A stretch of DNA of 64,000 bases from Bog-473 sp963787485 (GTDB taxonomy: Bacteria; Actinomycetota; Acidimicrobiia; Acidimicrobiales; RAAP-2): contig CAWBDF010000007.1 of the NCBI GenBank assembly GCA_963787485.1, positions 1,116,001-1,180,000 on the forward strand, in the 5' to 3' direction. A program made the translations under genes and the position numbers. This document shows, piece after piece, positions 17,171-25,459 of the stretch. The notes beneath the pieces were generated by a model. That model had not been told where the DNA came from. It saw only the letters and a list, made by a program, of their open reading frames with translations, and did no database searches. Numbering within the stretch: position 1 is the stretch's first letter; the number at the start of each line of letters is the position of its first letter.

Positions 17171-17596
17171 ATGGCAAAGGACAAAACAAAAAAGGCGAAG
17201 GGAGGTACGAGCCCCTCGGGCAGCGAATCCCTCGGCTTGAAGTGGCTCGACGACGTGGCCGCCCACGATTTCGACGCCGCATCGGCCTATCTGTCATTGA
17301 AATTCGACGAGAAACAGGCGGCGGCTGCCGTCGGACGCCTTCGCAAGGCTGAGGTCACCCGTCGCCGGGCCAACGACATCTTGCGCGCTTGCAGCCTTGT
17401 GGCGTTGCCCTTAGACGACCCCGGTGTCCGCCGTGACCTGCTCAACGCCGTCTCTGGCAAACGGCTAAGTCCCGTGCTGGTCGTCTCCTCGGGTGATGGT
17501 GGTGACATCGCCGACGGGTACCACCGGGTCTCCCTGGCGTATCACCTCGACCCCTTCGGTGATGTCCCCTTGCGCATCGGCGCCGCTCCCGCCTGA
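17171..17596 (+). CDS. conserved hypothetical protein with ParB-like DGYHR motif
   Basis: The 141-residue protein from ATG 17171 follows a strong purine-rich ribosome site (AAGGAAAGGAGAAGG). The Lys-rich start (MAKDKTKKAKGGTSPSGSES) is followed by LKWLDDVAAHDFDAASAYLS, a helical RRRANDILRACSLVALPLDD and LSPVLVVSSGDGGDIADGYH, then RVSLAYHLDPFGDVPLRI. The DGYHR/SPVLVV pair recalls ParB/sulfiredoxin-like nuclease folds (D-G-x-H-R). It is a recurrent actinobacterial protein of unknown role, perhaps nucleotide-binding. Single gene. Confidence 0.65.
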   Translation: MAKDKTKKAKGGTSPSGSESLGLKWLDDVAAHDFDAASAYLSLKFDEKQAAAAVGRLRKAEVTRRRANDILRACSLVALPLDDPGVRRDLLNAVSGKRLSPVLVVSSGDGGDIADGYHRVSLAYHLDPFGDVPLRIGAAPA

Positions 17597-17727
17597 TCCT
17601 CGAGCTACCGACATCGTCCACCCAGAGATCAGGACTCATCCGGCAAATCGGTGGGGGACTGTCCCGAACATCCTTCAACTCAGCTGCCGGACTATGTCCC
17701 AGTCCGCCGGGATGAGGTCATGTCGCT

Positions 17728-18150
17728 CTACAGCTTGTCGGTTGGGGCGACAGCGACACAGCTGATCTCAGCGAGCGCCTCAGCGAGGATGAGTTAGGTC
17801 ACCCCTACGGCTGTCCACGCCGGATACGGATCCTCCAAAGACTCAGCGGCGATCCTGAGGACGGCTTCGGCCTGGTTAAGTAGACCTACGTGGTACGAGT
17901 TGATTTCAACGACGTTGGACCAGGTCAATCCCGCCTCGGCCAGAGTGAGCGAGATATTGCGAAACACCTGTCGTATCTGCAGCTCAGGGTCAGCCAAGAA
18001 CACACCGTCGGCCGTCTCACCAGTGTGTCCAGTCACCCGCAATGTGTCGCCAACCCTGACTGCAGCGGGGATACGAGTTGCCTCGTAGAAGACGGCCCAT
18101 ACCTCAGGCACGATTACTTCATCTGATGGATGATTTCTTCCCGCTTCCAT
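17728..18150 (-). pseudogene. RidA/YjgF-family protein with premature stop
   Basis: ATG 18150 opens MEAGRNHPSDEVIVPEVWAV, and the RidA pattern follows: VRVGDTLRVTGHTGETADGV, LQIRQVFRNISLTLAEAGLT, VVEINSYHVGLLN and EDPYPAWTAVGVT. A TAA (17794-17796) interrupts exactly where family members have Glu, and the frame continues LILAEALAEISCVAVAPTDK to 17728. One G-to-T change explains it. The missing segment holds the last strand and the active-site Glu of RidA proteins. An enamine/imine deaminase is therefore expected to be inactive. Restored length about 140 aa. Confidence 0.8.
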
Positions 18151-18268
18151 GTCCGCCGGGCCTCCCTGGATCCGTGGTGTGTACGAACCAGCCGACTGTA
18201 CCCAAGCCCGCCCGGAACGAACCGAAAATCCCAGTGCTCCCCAGTCCCCGTTCGTCCGCCCCGGGAAC

Positions 18269-18856
18269 TTACAGCGAGACTGATGGGTCCAGCTGTGCAA
18301 TCGCTCCCCGTATGGCGATACCCAAATCCCCCGAGCGACGGTGGTTGTAAATCGGTCCCGCGCCGTCGCGAAGAAGCCAGCTCGCCATCGCCGTGCCGCG
18401 TGCGGGGGACGGAAGCGGAGCCAAGAGGGCGTTCAGCATCTCTCGTATGTCGGACTCGCACGCCATGATGTGTTCGCGGTTGCATAGCAGTCTCGAATTG
18501 CGCATGGCGGGTGGCCGACGAGCTTGTACCAAGAGGTTCTCCCAACTGTCGATCAGCTCGCGACGTGAGGCTGGTGCGACGAGGACTTGGGCTCGGGCGG
18601 CCAGGAGCCGGCTTGACTCCGGTGACTGCCCCTGTGCAAGTTTGTAGTCAAGTGAGGACGCGAGCAATCGGCTAGCCAGGCGGATCCATCTTCGACTGCA
18701 TCGAGCCGTCAGTTGCTGAGAGTTGTCGGCGTCGATGAGCAGCAGCGTCGTCTGTCCAGTACGTGGGCCTTGTGACTGGACGCGCGCTCGTCGCCGCGCC
18801 TGGTGTGGGCGTCGGGGATTCCTTTGCTTGTCGCCAGTGCGGTCATGCCCAATCAC
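18269..18856 (-). CDS. hypothetical helical protein
   Basis: The reading frame is 195 codons; the true start is uncertain, since the first about 35 residues are Arg-rich. The convincing part runs from LLLIDADNSQQLTARCSRRW through LLASSLDYKLAQGQSPESSR, LLAARAQVLVAPASRRELID and SWENLLVQARRPPAMRNSRL to ESDIREMLNALLAPLPSPAR. This is the helical layout of a recurring actinobacterial family that follows regulators and has no known function. It is divergent from the GlxA-like regulator, whose start lies about 60 bp away. Confidence 0.55.
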   Translation of the reverse strand: MIGHDRTGDKQRNPRRPHQARRRARVQSQGPRTGQTTLLLIDADNSQQLTARCSRRWIRLASRLLASSLDYKLAQGQSPESSRLLAARAQVLVAPASRRELIDSWENLLVQARRPPAMRNSRLLCNREHIMACESDIREMLNALLAPLPSPARGTAMASWLLRDGAGPIYNHRRSGDLGIAIRGAIAQLDPSVSL

Positions 18857-18919
18857 TCGAAAGAACCGGCTGTAGTCACCAAGCCATGGTGGGGCCTGAC
18901 ATCGGCATTAGAAAGTGGC

Positions 18920-19975
18920 ATGATTGCCACAGTGCGCGACAAAGCTGCCAACCCCTCAAAGCCCCGAGACGCGGGACGTCGCGTGCCAAAGCGCCGCGGC
19001 GCACCGAGGCGCGTCTCCCACGATGTTGCGATCATCGTCTACGACGGATTCACCCCATTTGAACTCGGTGTGGCCTGTGAGGTGTTCGGCGACGACCGAT
19101 GGGTGGCTCCGGGTGACCCGTGGTATCGCCTGTTCATTTGCGGGGATACCTCGGCTCCGGTAACAGCCGACGGTGGCTTCCAAATCCTGGTACCCCACGG
19201 GCTGGAGACCCTTTCGAAGGTGGACACGGTGATCGTGTCGCCGACCTACCGACCCCAGGAGATCTCAGAGAGCGTCTTTGAGGCACTGCGCCAAGCCCAC
19301 GCCCGGGGGTGCCGCATCCTTTCTATGTGCGGGGGAGCGTTCGTCCTGGCCGAGGCGGGATTACTCGATGGCCGCCGCGCTGCCACCCATTGGGCAGAAT
19401 GCGACGAACTGGCCCGCCGCTATCCCCTCTTGTCGGTCGACCCCGGGGTGCTCTTCGTCGATGAAGGCGACATCCTCACCTCGGCCGGAAGCGCCGCCGG
19501 CATCGATCTCTGCCTGCACGTCGTCCGCCAGGACTACGGGAGCGAGGTCGCCACCCGACTCGCCCGTCAACTGGTCGTCCCGCCACAGCGCGATGGGGGT
19601 CAGGCCCAGTACATCGAAAAGCCATTGCCGGTCCTCGATAGCTCTGACTTGTTCGCGGACACCGTTGTGTGGGTGCAAGAACATCTCGACGAGCCCGTAA
19701 CGGTCGAAGATCTGGCCGTCCGAGCTGCCATGAGTCCCCGAACGTTTGCCCGCCGATTCCTCCTCGCCACAGGAACCACCCCCTACCAGTGGCTCGTCCG
19801 CCAGCGGGTTCAGTTGGCTCAGCGGCTCCTCGAAGTCAGTGAGCTCTCTATTGAATCAGTGGCCGAGAAGAGCGGTTTCTGCACGGCAGGCAACCTCCGC
19901 AAGCATTTCAGCCGGATCGTCCACACCAGTCCTCAGGCCTATCGCCGCGCCTTTCAGGACCGGAGCACTGCCTAA
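18920..19975 (+). CDS. GlxA-family AraC regulator with DJ-1/PfpI domain
   Basis: Counted from ATG 18920 the protein has 351 aa. After a basic N-terminus, a DJ-1/PfpI-like domain (about 30-200) carries VAIIVYDGFTPFELGVACEV and the nucleophile elbow ILSMCGGAFVLAEAGLLDG with Cys, followed by ATHWAECDELARRYP. The C-terminal AraC domain (about 245-345) has TVEDLAVRAAMSPRTFARRF, GTTPYQWLVRQRVQLAQRLL, IESVAEKSGFCTAGNLRKHF and TSPQAYRRAF. Family members control amide or nitrogen-compound catabolism, nitrilases or arginine/betaine use. The target here is unknown; the nearest partner is the divergent helical protein. ATG 18803 would add 39 weak residues. Confidence 0.9.
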   Translation: MIATVRDKAANPSKPRDAGRRVPKRRGAPRRVSHDVAIIVYDGFTPFELGVACEVFGDDRWVAPGDPWYRLFICGDTSAPVTADGGFQILVPHGLETLSKVDTVIVSPTYRPQEISESVFEALRQAHARGCRILSMCGGAFVLAEAGLLDGRRAATHWAECDELARRYPLLSVDPGVLFVDEGDILTSAGSAAGIDLCLHVVRQDYGSEVATRLARQLVVPPQRDGGQAQYIEKPLPVLDSSDLFADTVVWVQEHLDEPVTVEDLAVRAAMSPRTFARRFLLATGTTPYQWLVRQRVQLAQRLLEVSELSIESVAEKSGFCTAGNLRKHFSRIVHTSPQAYRRAFQDRSTA

Positions 19976-20204
19976 CGCACGCCATCGCGACGTAGCCATG
20001 CCGGTCGGTTGCCGTTCACCTAGGCGATTTCACCTTGGAGGACGGCGACGCCCACAACGTGTACGGGGGTGACCCAGTCCTCGCTGCCGGGTATGTGCGC
20101 TCATTTGTCGGCTGGAAGTCCCTTGGCCACCCAGACGACTCGTTCGAGTACTTGACCGCTGGGCCCGTCTCTTAAAAGGCGGCACGTTCCTGGCGAGAGC
20201 GGCT

Positions 20205-20975
20205 TCACCAAGACGGCATCGCCGTACGGATTGTTCCGTTCGGGGGAGCCGGGTGTACATCCAAGACGACGCTTTGTTGCCAACGGACGCCATTCCAACG
20301 CTCCAGTGAGACTTTGGAGGCAAGGGCCTCGTTGAACGACTTCACCTGATCGAAGGTCTGGGAGCCCTGAGTCGCCGGAAATCCAACAAGAGAAACGTCT
20401 GCGCCGTGAGACGAGAACAGCACTGGATTTGCGGTCATTGTCGCTGCGGTCGGGTTGACGATCGGTGCAGGATCTGGCGCTCGCGACTCGACTCGGAACA
20501 CGCCCCAGACCGAGAGCGGTGTCTGCCGGTGCGTGAGCGCCCCGCTACTCCCCGAATATCCGACGCGATACCAGCTCGGAGCCAGCGATGGGACTCTGAA
20601 ATACCCGGCGGGCCCGATGCTATTTGCCTGAGCAACCAGGGCGATAGCGGGAACCGGTCCGCCGAGACCACCCAAGGAACCGAACCCGCCCCACTGGTCG
20701 AGGGAGATGTTCCAACCTCCACCTTCAGCTGATTGCCACCCGCCATCGGTCCAGTGCTCGAACGCTCCTGCTACGCCGTATGTGAAGGGCTTTGAGCTCG
20801 GATTGATGACGACCGCAGCCATGTTCGCCCCAGAGGTTGGAACGGTGAGCGAACTCAGCCAAATCCGGACGGCAGACCGGTCTGTCGGTGGTGCTGATGA
20901 GGACGCGGCTGCGCCGGCGAATGCAAGCGTCGATACTGCTACTACGAGAACGGTCCCTCCGGCTCGAACCCACAC
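20205..20975 (-). CDS. secreted hypothetical protein
   Basis: The 256-residue product begins with a signal peptide (GTVLVVAVSTLAFAGAAASS, likely cut after ASA/ASS). The mature part is strand- and Trp-rich: IWLSSLTVPTSGANMAAVVI, FEHWTDGGWQSAEGGGWNIS, SWYRVGYSGSSGALTH and KVSLERWNGVRWQ. The layout suggests an immunoglobulin-like extracellular beta-domain. No catalytic motif is seen. GTG start at 20975 with AAAGGG upstream. It lies near, and on the same strand as, a lipoprotein gene; both may be surface proteins. Confidence 0.6.
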   Translation of the reverse strand: MWVRAGGTVLVVAVSTLAFAGAAASSSAPPTDRSAVRIWLSSLTVPTSGANMAAVVINPSSKPFTYGVAGAFEHWTDGGWQSAEGGGWNISLDQWGGFGSLGGLGGPVPAIALVAQANSIGPAGYFRVPSLAPSWYRVGYSGSSGALTHRQTPLSVWGVFRVESRAPDPAPIVNPTAATMTANPVLFSSHGADVSLVGFPATQGSQTFDQVKSFNEALASKVSLERWNGVRWQQSVVLDVHPAPPNGTIRTAMPSW

Positions 20976-21089
20976 CCTTTGACGCTACCCAAGACCGTGA
21001 CGCGCAAAAAACCGCCGCCGATCAGGCTGGTGCTGCAGCGACCCCTTGAGGACACACGGGTTATGTGACCGTCCCGCTTGCGGGCGACC

Positions 21090-21656
21090 TCAGTCTGGTC
21101 GGGTTACAAGAGGTTGAGGCCCCCCAAGGTAGGGACCAGTCGCGTAACCTGGTGGCTGGGGATTCTCCTGAACCATCGACCAGACCAACTGCTCGTTGGG
21201 ATCGGCGACCGGGGCCGAGAGGGTTATGTGCGTATTTGGAACGCTCTGAATTCGGCCGTCTGCACAGTTGGGCGTGCAGACCTTGTAGGCCATGGTGCCT
21301 ATTGCCGTTGCACTCTGAGCAGTCCAGGTGGTCCACGACAGATTGCTGAACGATAAGCCGTCGTCGCCGCAACTCAAGGTCATGTCTGTCGGTTGGAACG
21401 TTGGAGATTGGCAATCGGCGTACACCTTGATGGCAGCATCAGAAGCGGCTGGTCGAGACGAAGAAGTCGTGGCCGCAGTTGTCGTCGTGGTGATGGTCGT
21501 CGTCGTGGTGCTCAAGGTTGTTGTCGACCTTGAGAGCGTCGATGAGGAGCGCGACGCTTGAGGAGAGCCTCCGGAGTTCGAACAACCAGCAAGACTCAAG
21601 ACGCCAAGACTGATCACCACCGCGCCTATCGTTGCCCGCCTGGTCCACAGCTTCAC
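21090..21656 (-). CDS. lipoprotein of unknown function
   Basis: The 188-residue product starts at a GTG. The signal segment ATIGAVVISLGVLSLAGCSN contains a lipobox LAGC with the cysteine at residue 25. A Ser/Thr-rich linker with long Thr runs follows (about residues 36-70), then a small beta-rich domain with paired cysteines (VYADCQSP, LSCGDDGLSF, KVCTPNCADG). The linker was built from ACG/ACA repeats and gives the DNA a low-complexity stretch near 21440-21545. It is attached to the outer face of the membrane. No enzyme motif. Confidence 0.7.
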   Translation of the reverse strand: MKLWTRRATIGAVVISLGVLSLAGCSNSGGSPQASRSSSTLSRSTTTLSTTTTTITTTTTAATTSSSRPAASDAAIKVYADCQSPTFQPTDMTLSCGDDGLSFSNLSWTTWTAQSATAIGTMAYKVCTPNCADGRIQSVPNTHITLSAPVADPNEQLVWSMVQENPQPPGYATGPYLGGPQPLVTRPD

Positions 21657-21841
21657 TGGGTTCGTACCGTAGCGAACGATCTGAGCGACGGCTGCGATCT
21701 GGGTATCCTCGAACAGTGACCGGCACTGGGGCCTCAGTTAGCGCGGCGACTGGTGCTGCCAGATAGCTTTTACTCCCCGAGAGTTGCCTGCCAAAGAGGT
21801 AGCATTCGCTGCGTCCACGAGGTGCGAAGGGGAGAAAAAAG

Positions 21842-22234
21842 ATGCCTGAGTTCCCTGCGATTACTCACGTGGCGCTAACGGTTACGAGCCTTGAACGGAG
21901 TGTGCCTTGGTACAAGGATCTGTTCGGCTCGGACCCAATCCTTGACGAGGACACAGGTCCGTTCCAGCGCGTCGCTTGGCTTACCGGCGGCACAATCGTT
22001 GGCGTAACTCAGTTCCCTGACTTGGACAGCACTGAGCCGTTCAACGAGCGGCGGCCGGGGCTCGATCATCTGGCTTTCGGCTGTGCCAACCGCGATGAGT
22101 TAAAGGCATGGGAAATCCGTCTGAACGAACTCGGCATCCCCAACGGTGGCATCGTGGACACGCCTTACTACTCGGCATTGTCGTTTCGAGATCCCGACAA
22201 CATCGCACTTGAGTTCTTCGCCACCCGGGGCTAA
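21842..22234 (+). CDS. VOC-family (glyoxalase-like) protein
   Basis: The 130-residue protein has a strong ribosome site (GGGGAG) before ATG 21842. It is a single VOC module: ITHVALTVTSLERSVPWYKD with first metal-binding His, FQRVAWLTGGTIVGVTQFPD, RPGLDHLAFGCANRDELKAW with second His, and YYSALSFRDPDNIALEFFAT with the final Glu. All four potential ligand positions are present, so it may be an active metalloenzyme or a small-molecule binder. It is intact, unlike the VOC gene at 15809. Followed by mobile-element sequence. Confidence 0.9.
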   Translation: MPEFPAITHVALTVTSLERSVPWYKDLFGSDPILDEDTGPFQRVAWLTGGTIVGVTQFPDLDSTEPFNERRPGLDHLAFGCANRDELKAWEIRLNELGIPNGGIVDTPYYSALSFRDPDNIALEFFATRG

Positions 22235-22236
22235 GA

Positions 22237-22251
22237 CCGGCGGAGTATCCG
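22237..22251 (+). repeat. left arm of a 15-bp inverted repeat flanking an IS block
   Basis: CCGGCGGAGTATCCG, the exact inverse of 25418-25432. The two arms enclose an IS110 element, a truncated gene and an ISL3 element (3.2 kb). Confidence 0.5.
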
Positions 22252-22411
22252 ACTGCTTATAGGCCATCCCATACCGCCAGCACTGAGCGCCACCCTGCGA
22301 ATCCTCTTTGTGTCAAGACCCCATTTCCAGCGACCCAGGGCGCGACGAATCGAACCGTCACGCGAGGACACGACGGCGTAGGGTTGCTATGGGTTCGGGA
22401 GTGACTTCGCC

Positions 22412-22450
22412 GAAGAGCCGGTCGCGCAGGGTGAAGAGCCGGTCACGCAG
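22412..22450 (+). repeat. tandem repeat, 21-bp period, two copies
   Basis: GAAGAGCCGGTCGCGCAG (22412-22429) is repeated as GAAGAGCCGGTCACGCAG (22433-22450) with one mismatch. It lies just downstream of the IS110 transposase gene, in the probable end region of that element. Confidence 0.6.
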
Positions 22451-22485
22451 GCATTGAGTCGTCCCTGGGTGTCCTCCCGGACCCC

Positions 22486-23505
22486 CTATCGAGCGTCGAG
22501 GACCAGTTGTCGGTAGACGGCGTTGCTCACTTGGCGCTTGAGGGATCGGAGCGCTTCCCTCTTCGTCTTGCCTTCGGCGACCTTGCGGTCGAAGTAGGTC
22601 CGGCCGTCCGAGCTGCTCTGGCGGATCTGGGTGACGGCAACCATGTGGACTGCGTGGTTCAACTTTCGACTGCCTCGCATCGACACCCGGTGCACGACCC
22701 GTCCACCCGAGGAGCGCTCCACGGGGGCCGTGCCGTTGTAGGAGGCGTAGGCATCGCGATTGGCGAAACGGCAGATGTCGCCCGAGTACCCGATGATCTG
22801 CGCCGCGATGATCGGGCCCACGCCATAGACGTCGGTCACCGAGGTGCCAGAGGCTCGGACGGCCAGCCGGATCCGACGATGTGACTCTTTGAGTTGGCTG
22901 TCGAGCCGGCGCACGTCGTCGAGGAGCTCGAGGGCCAGGTCGAAGCGGATCTGCTGGGCCGGGGTCTCGGGGCCGACCTTGGCCATGAGCACCTCAGCGT
23001 CAGACACGTACATTTCCTTGGCAATTCCGCCCGGTGCGAGCTCGGCGAAGAGGGCGTGGAGCCGGCAGATCACCCGGGTCCTCTGGTTGCCGATGTCGAT
23101 GTTGCGCTTGGCCAAGAGCCTGAGCACCTCGCAATGGTCGGCCTGTTCGACGGTCCGCAGCTTCGGTGCCCGCAGCGCGGCAATCGCGATCGAGTGGGCA
23201 TCGTTGGGGTCGTTCTTGTTGGAGCGCTCCGTGGCCAGCACCCGGATGCGAGAGGCCAAAGTGGCCGGCACATCGACCACAATCTCGCCTCGGGCCACGA
23301 GCTGCTGGGCGAGCAGATAGCCCAACCCGCCGGCGGACTCGATGGCCCAAGTACGCTTCTCGAAAGGCTTGGCCCAGCCGATCAGTTCGTCTACCTGACG
23401 CCGAGTGGCGCGGACCATGACGCTGGAAAGCTCGTCTTCTGCCTCGTCGATGGCCACCGCGGTGTGTGATGCCTTGTGAGGATCGATACCGATCACCACA
23501 TTCAT
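22486..23505 (-). CDS. IS110-family transposase (element 1)
   Basis: The 339-residue DEDD transposase starts at ATG 23505 (MNVVIGIDPHKASHTAVAID). The RuvC-like N-terminal domain shows the first Asp in GIDPHK, Glu in TWAIESAGGLGYLLA and the Asp pair in RSNKNDPNDAHSIAIAALR. The C-terminal Tnp_20 domain has YGVGPIIAAQIIGYSGDICR, YASYNGTAPVERSSGGR and the catalytic Ser region RVSMRGSRKLNHAVHMVA. The gene appears intact. Non-coding DNA of about 250 bp on each side should contain the element ends and a guide RNA. For this IS110-like type the upstream side (23506-23760) is the more likely RNA site. Confidence 0.95.
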   Translation of the reverse strand: MNVVIGIDPHKASHTAVAIDEAEDELSSVMVRATRRQVDELIGWAKPFEKRTWAIESAGGLGYLLAQQLVARGEIVVDVPATLASRIRVLATERSNKNDPNDAHSIAIAALRAPKLRTVEQADHCEVLRLLAKRNIDIGNQRTRVICRLHALFAELAPGGIAKEMYVSDAEVLMAKVGPETPAQQIRFDLALELLDDVRRLDSQLKESHRRIRLAVRASGTSVTDVYGVGPIIAAQIIGYSGDICRFANRDAYASYNGTAPVERSSGGRVVHRVSMRGSRKLNHAVHMVAVTQIRQSSSDGRTYFDRKVAEGKTKREALRSLKRQVSNAVYRQLVLDAR

Positions 23506-23848
23506 GACTGCCTCCTTGGTTTGGTTGGAAACCACGGAGGGCACTCCTGCTTGCGGACTGGTCAGTGCTCGATCCTCTTTTGAGCCACTCCGTGACGAAG
23601 CCCCAGCGGGAGGCTCTTCGCAAGAAAGCCAGCCAGCTCACACTGGCGGCAGGCACTTCGAGAGCAACCCCGCAGGGACCTCTAAACGCTACGGACAAGC
23701 CGCAGGGTCTGCCTCAAGTCTCAAGCAGGCACTTTCGGGCTACTAGTGCCCGGCCGCTCGATCAACGGCCATGATGGTCGGTTGTCAGTACGCTGCCATC
23801 TCAATACGCAACTGCGGATTGCCCACCCTGAGATCGACCGGGAGCACG
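23506..23848 (-). other. upstream non-coding region of IS110 element 1, candidate guide-RNA region
   Basis: There is no gene in 343 bp. Hairpin-forming pieces are visible, for example GGGCTACTAGTGCCC (23733-23747) near the presumed outer end. In characterised IS110-group elements (IS621) the bridge RNA comes from this upstream side. I could not match guide segments because the insertion site is not certain. Confidence 0.35.
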
Positions 23849-24058
23849 ATGAGCGGGATGACCCCCGAGCTGTACCGAGAAAACATGATTGTGCTGATGG
23901 TGCTTCAAGCACTTCAAGGCGGTCTTTCGCCGAGCATGAAGGTTCTGACCTTGGAGTTCGGCGGTGACAACGACGTCGTAGCCCACTTCCTGTTGCGTGA
24001 GGAATCAGAAGTGGACCGTGAGGAGATTGAAGATAACTGGCTCTACGCGTTGAAGTAG
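23849..24058 (+). pseudogene. hypothetical protein, apparently truncated by ISL3
   Basis: ATG 23849 gives MSGMTPELYRENMIVLMVLQ, then ALQGGLSPSMKVLTLEFGGD and VAHFLLREESEVDREEIEDN, then WLYALK and a stop inside the ISL3 end. The sequence is balanced and native-looking, as in a conserved small protein of which the C-terminus is missing. No function recognised. It lies between the IS110 and ISL3 elements. Confidence 0.5.
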
Positions 24059-25349
24059 GGAGCACGGGTCCTGATGCGAGGCGGTGATGGACGCCTGGGC
24101 CAGGTGACACCACCCGCATGGAGGAATACGCGTAGGCGGTAGTGCTCGAAGCAGGAGAAGCCGCGGTCGGCGTCGCTTGATCCTCTTCACGTACAGGTTG
24201 AGGCCCTCGGTCGGACCGTTAGAGGCTCCGGTGCGGTGGTGGTTCAAGATCTCGCTCTGCCAGCGCTCGAGAGTGTCGTCGAGGGAGCGGATCTCTTGGA
24301 CCTCGTCGCGCTGGCAGCCGACGATCGCCTTGCGCAAGAGCGTGCGGGCCTCGCCGGCCCGCTCGGTCAAGTAGATGTCGCGCACCGACTCCTTGGCCAG
24401 CCGGGCCCCGAGGAGCTCGTCGTGGGGGTCGCCCCGACGCAGCCCGAGCAGCATGCGCTCGTGGCCCCGCTCGTCGAGGCGCTCAGAACCTGAGAGCAAG
24501 AGCTTGCGGATCCGATAGAGCGGGTCGGCCTTCCTGCCGCGGTGCCCGAGCGTCTCCTTGGACGCGCCGGCGCACCTTGTCCACGCAGCGGTTGGCGACC
24601 CGCACGACGTGGAAGGGATCGGCCACCTTGAGGGCGTGCTCGAGGTGGGTGGCAATGCCGCGCCGATAGCTCTCGGCGAGGTCCGTCGCCACCACCTCGA
24701 TGGTCCCGATCCACACCGGGTCCTGGACGTCGCACCATCGGCGCAGTTCAGCGGCTCCGTTGCCCTCGATCAGGTCAATGAGGATCCGAGCGTCCAGATC
24801 GATCAAACCCGTCGCGTAGATGGTGTGGTGGTCCCTCGTCGCTGAGAGGAACGAGGTCTCGTCGATGCCCAGGGCGCGCACGGAGCCCACCCGGGCGAGC
24901 TCCTCGACGAGCGGTGTGCCGTGGCGCAGCACGGCGTCCATCACCGTCCACCAGGAGACTCCGAGCTCTTTGGCCACCACCGCGACGGGCAGCGCGAGCT
25001 CACCGACCTGGCGCGTCGCCTCGGCGCCGGCGCGCAGCGTGAGGACCGCTCGGACTGAGACGTGCGGCGATCCCTCGGTCCAGGTCCTCTGCTCGCAGTC
25101 GAGATCGAGGCACTGCCACCGGCGCTTCATCCAGATGAGCCGGGCCGGACGCCCGAAGCAGGGCAGGTCTCGGATGTCGACGCGCCGGCGCTCCTTGGTG
25201 AAGGCCCGCACCCCACAACGTGGGCATCGCACCAAGTCAGCGGTCGTCTCGACCATGATGGCGACCTCGTCGGGCGTCTCAGTCACCTCGAGCACCCGGA
25301 AGCCGTCGAGTCCCAACAGTGTCTCGGCCAGGCCAGTAGCGTCGTGCAT
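24043..25349 (-). pseudogene. ISL3-family transposase with two frameshifts
   Basis: From ATG 25349 the N-terminal zinc-binding part (DLVRCPRCGVRAFTKERRRV, then QCLDLDCEQRTWTE) and HTH lead into the DDE domain (RALGIDETSFLS, EVVATDLAESYRRG, KVADPFHVVRVANRCVDKVR). The frame breaks near 24558, where one extra G precedes ETLGHRGRKADPLYRIRKLL. A second extra base near 24165 restores RRGFSCFEHYRLRVFLHAGG up to a stop at 24043. All catalytic segments are present only in the joined product of about 435 aa, so the copy is dead as sequenced. Confidence 0.85.
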
Positions 25350-25417
25350 CGTCAGAGGTCTCCTTCGTTGCCGTCTTCGAACAACAGCAACGATTGCGGG
25401 ACCTCTGGCCGCGTTCG

Positions 25418-25432
25418 CGGATACTCCGCCGG
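25418..25432 (-). repeat. right arm of the 15-bp inverted repeat
   Basis: CGGATACTCCGCCGG on the plus strand, perfect inverse of 22237-22251. GCGGATACT also recurs at 26739, on the far side of the next IS110 element. Confidence 0.5.
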
Positions 25433-25459
25433 GGCTACTCCCTACTGGGGTGAAATGCG

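Noticed and set aside
24043..25349. Programmed frameshifting in the ISL3 transposase
   Set aside because: ISL3 elements normally encode the transposase in one frame, no slippery heptamer or downstream structure is evident, and two separate shifts would be needed.
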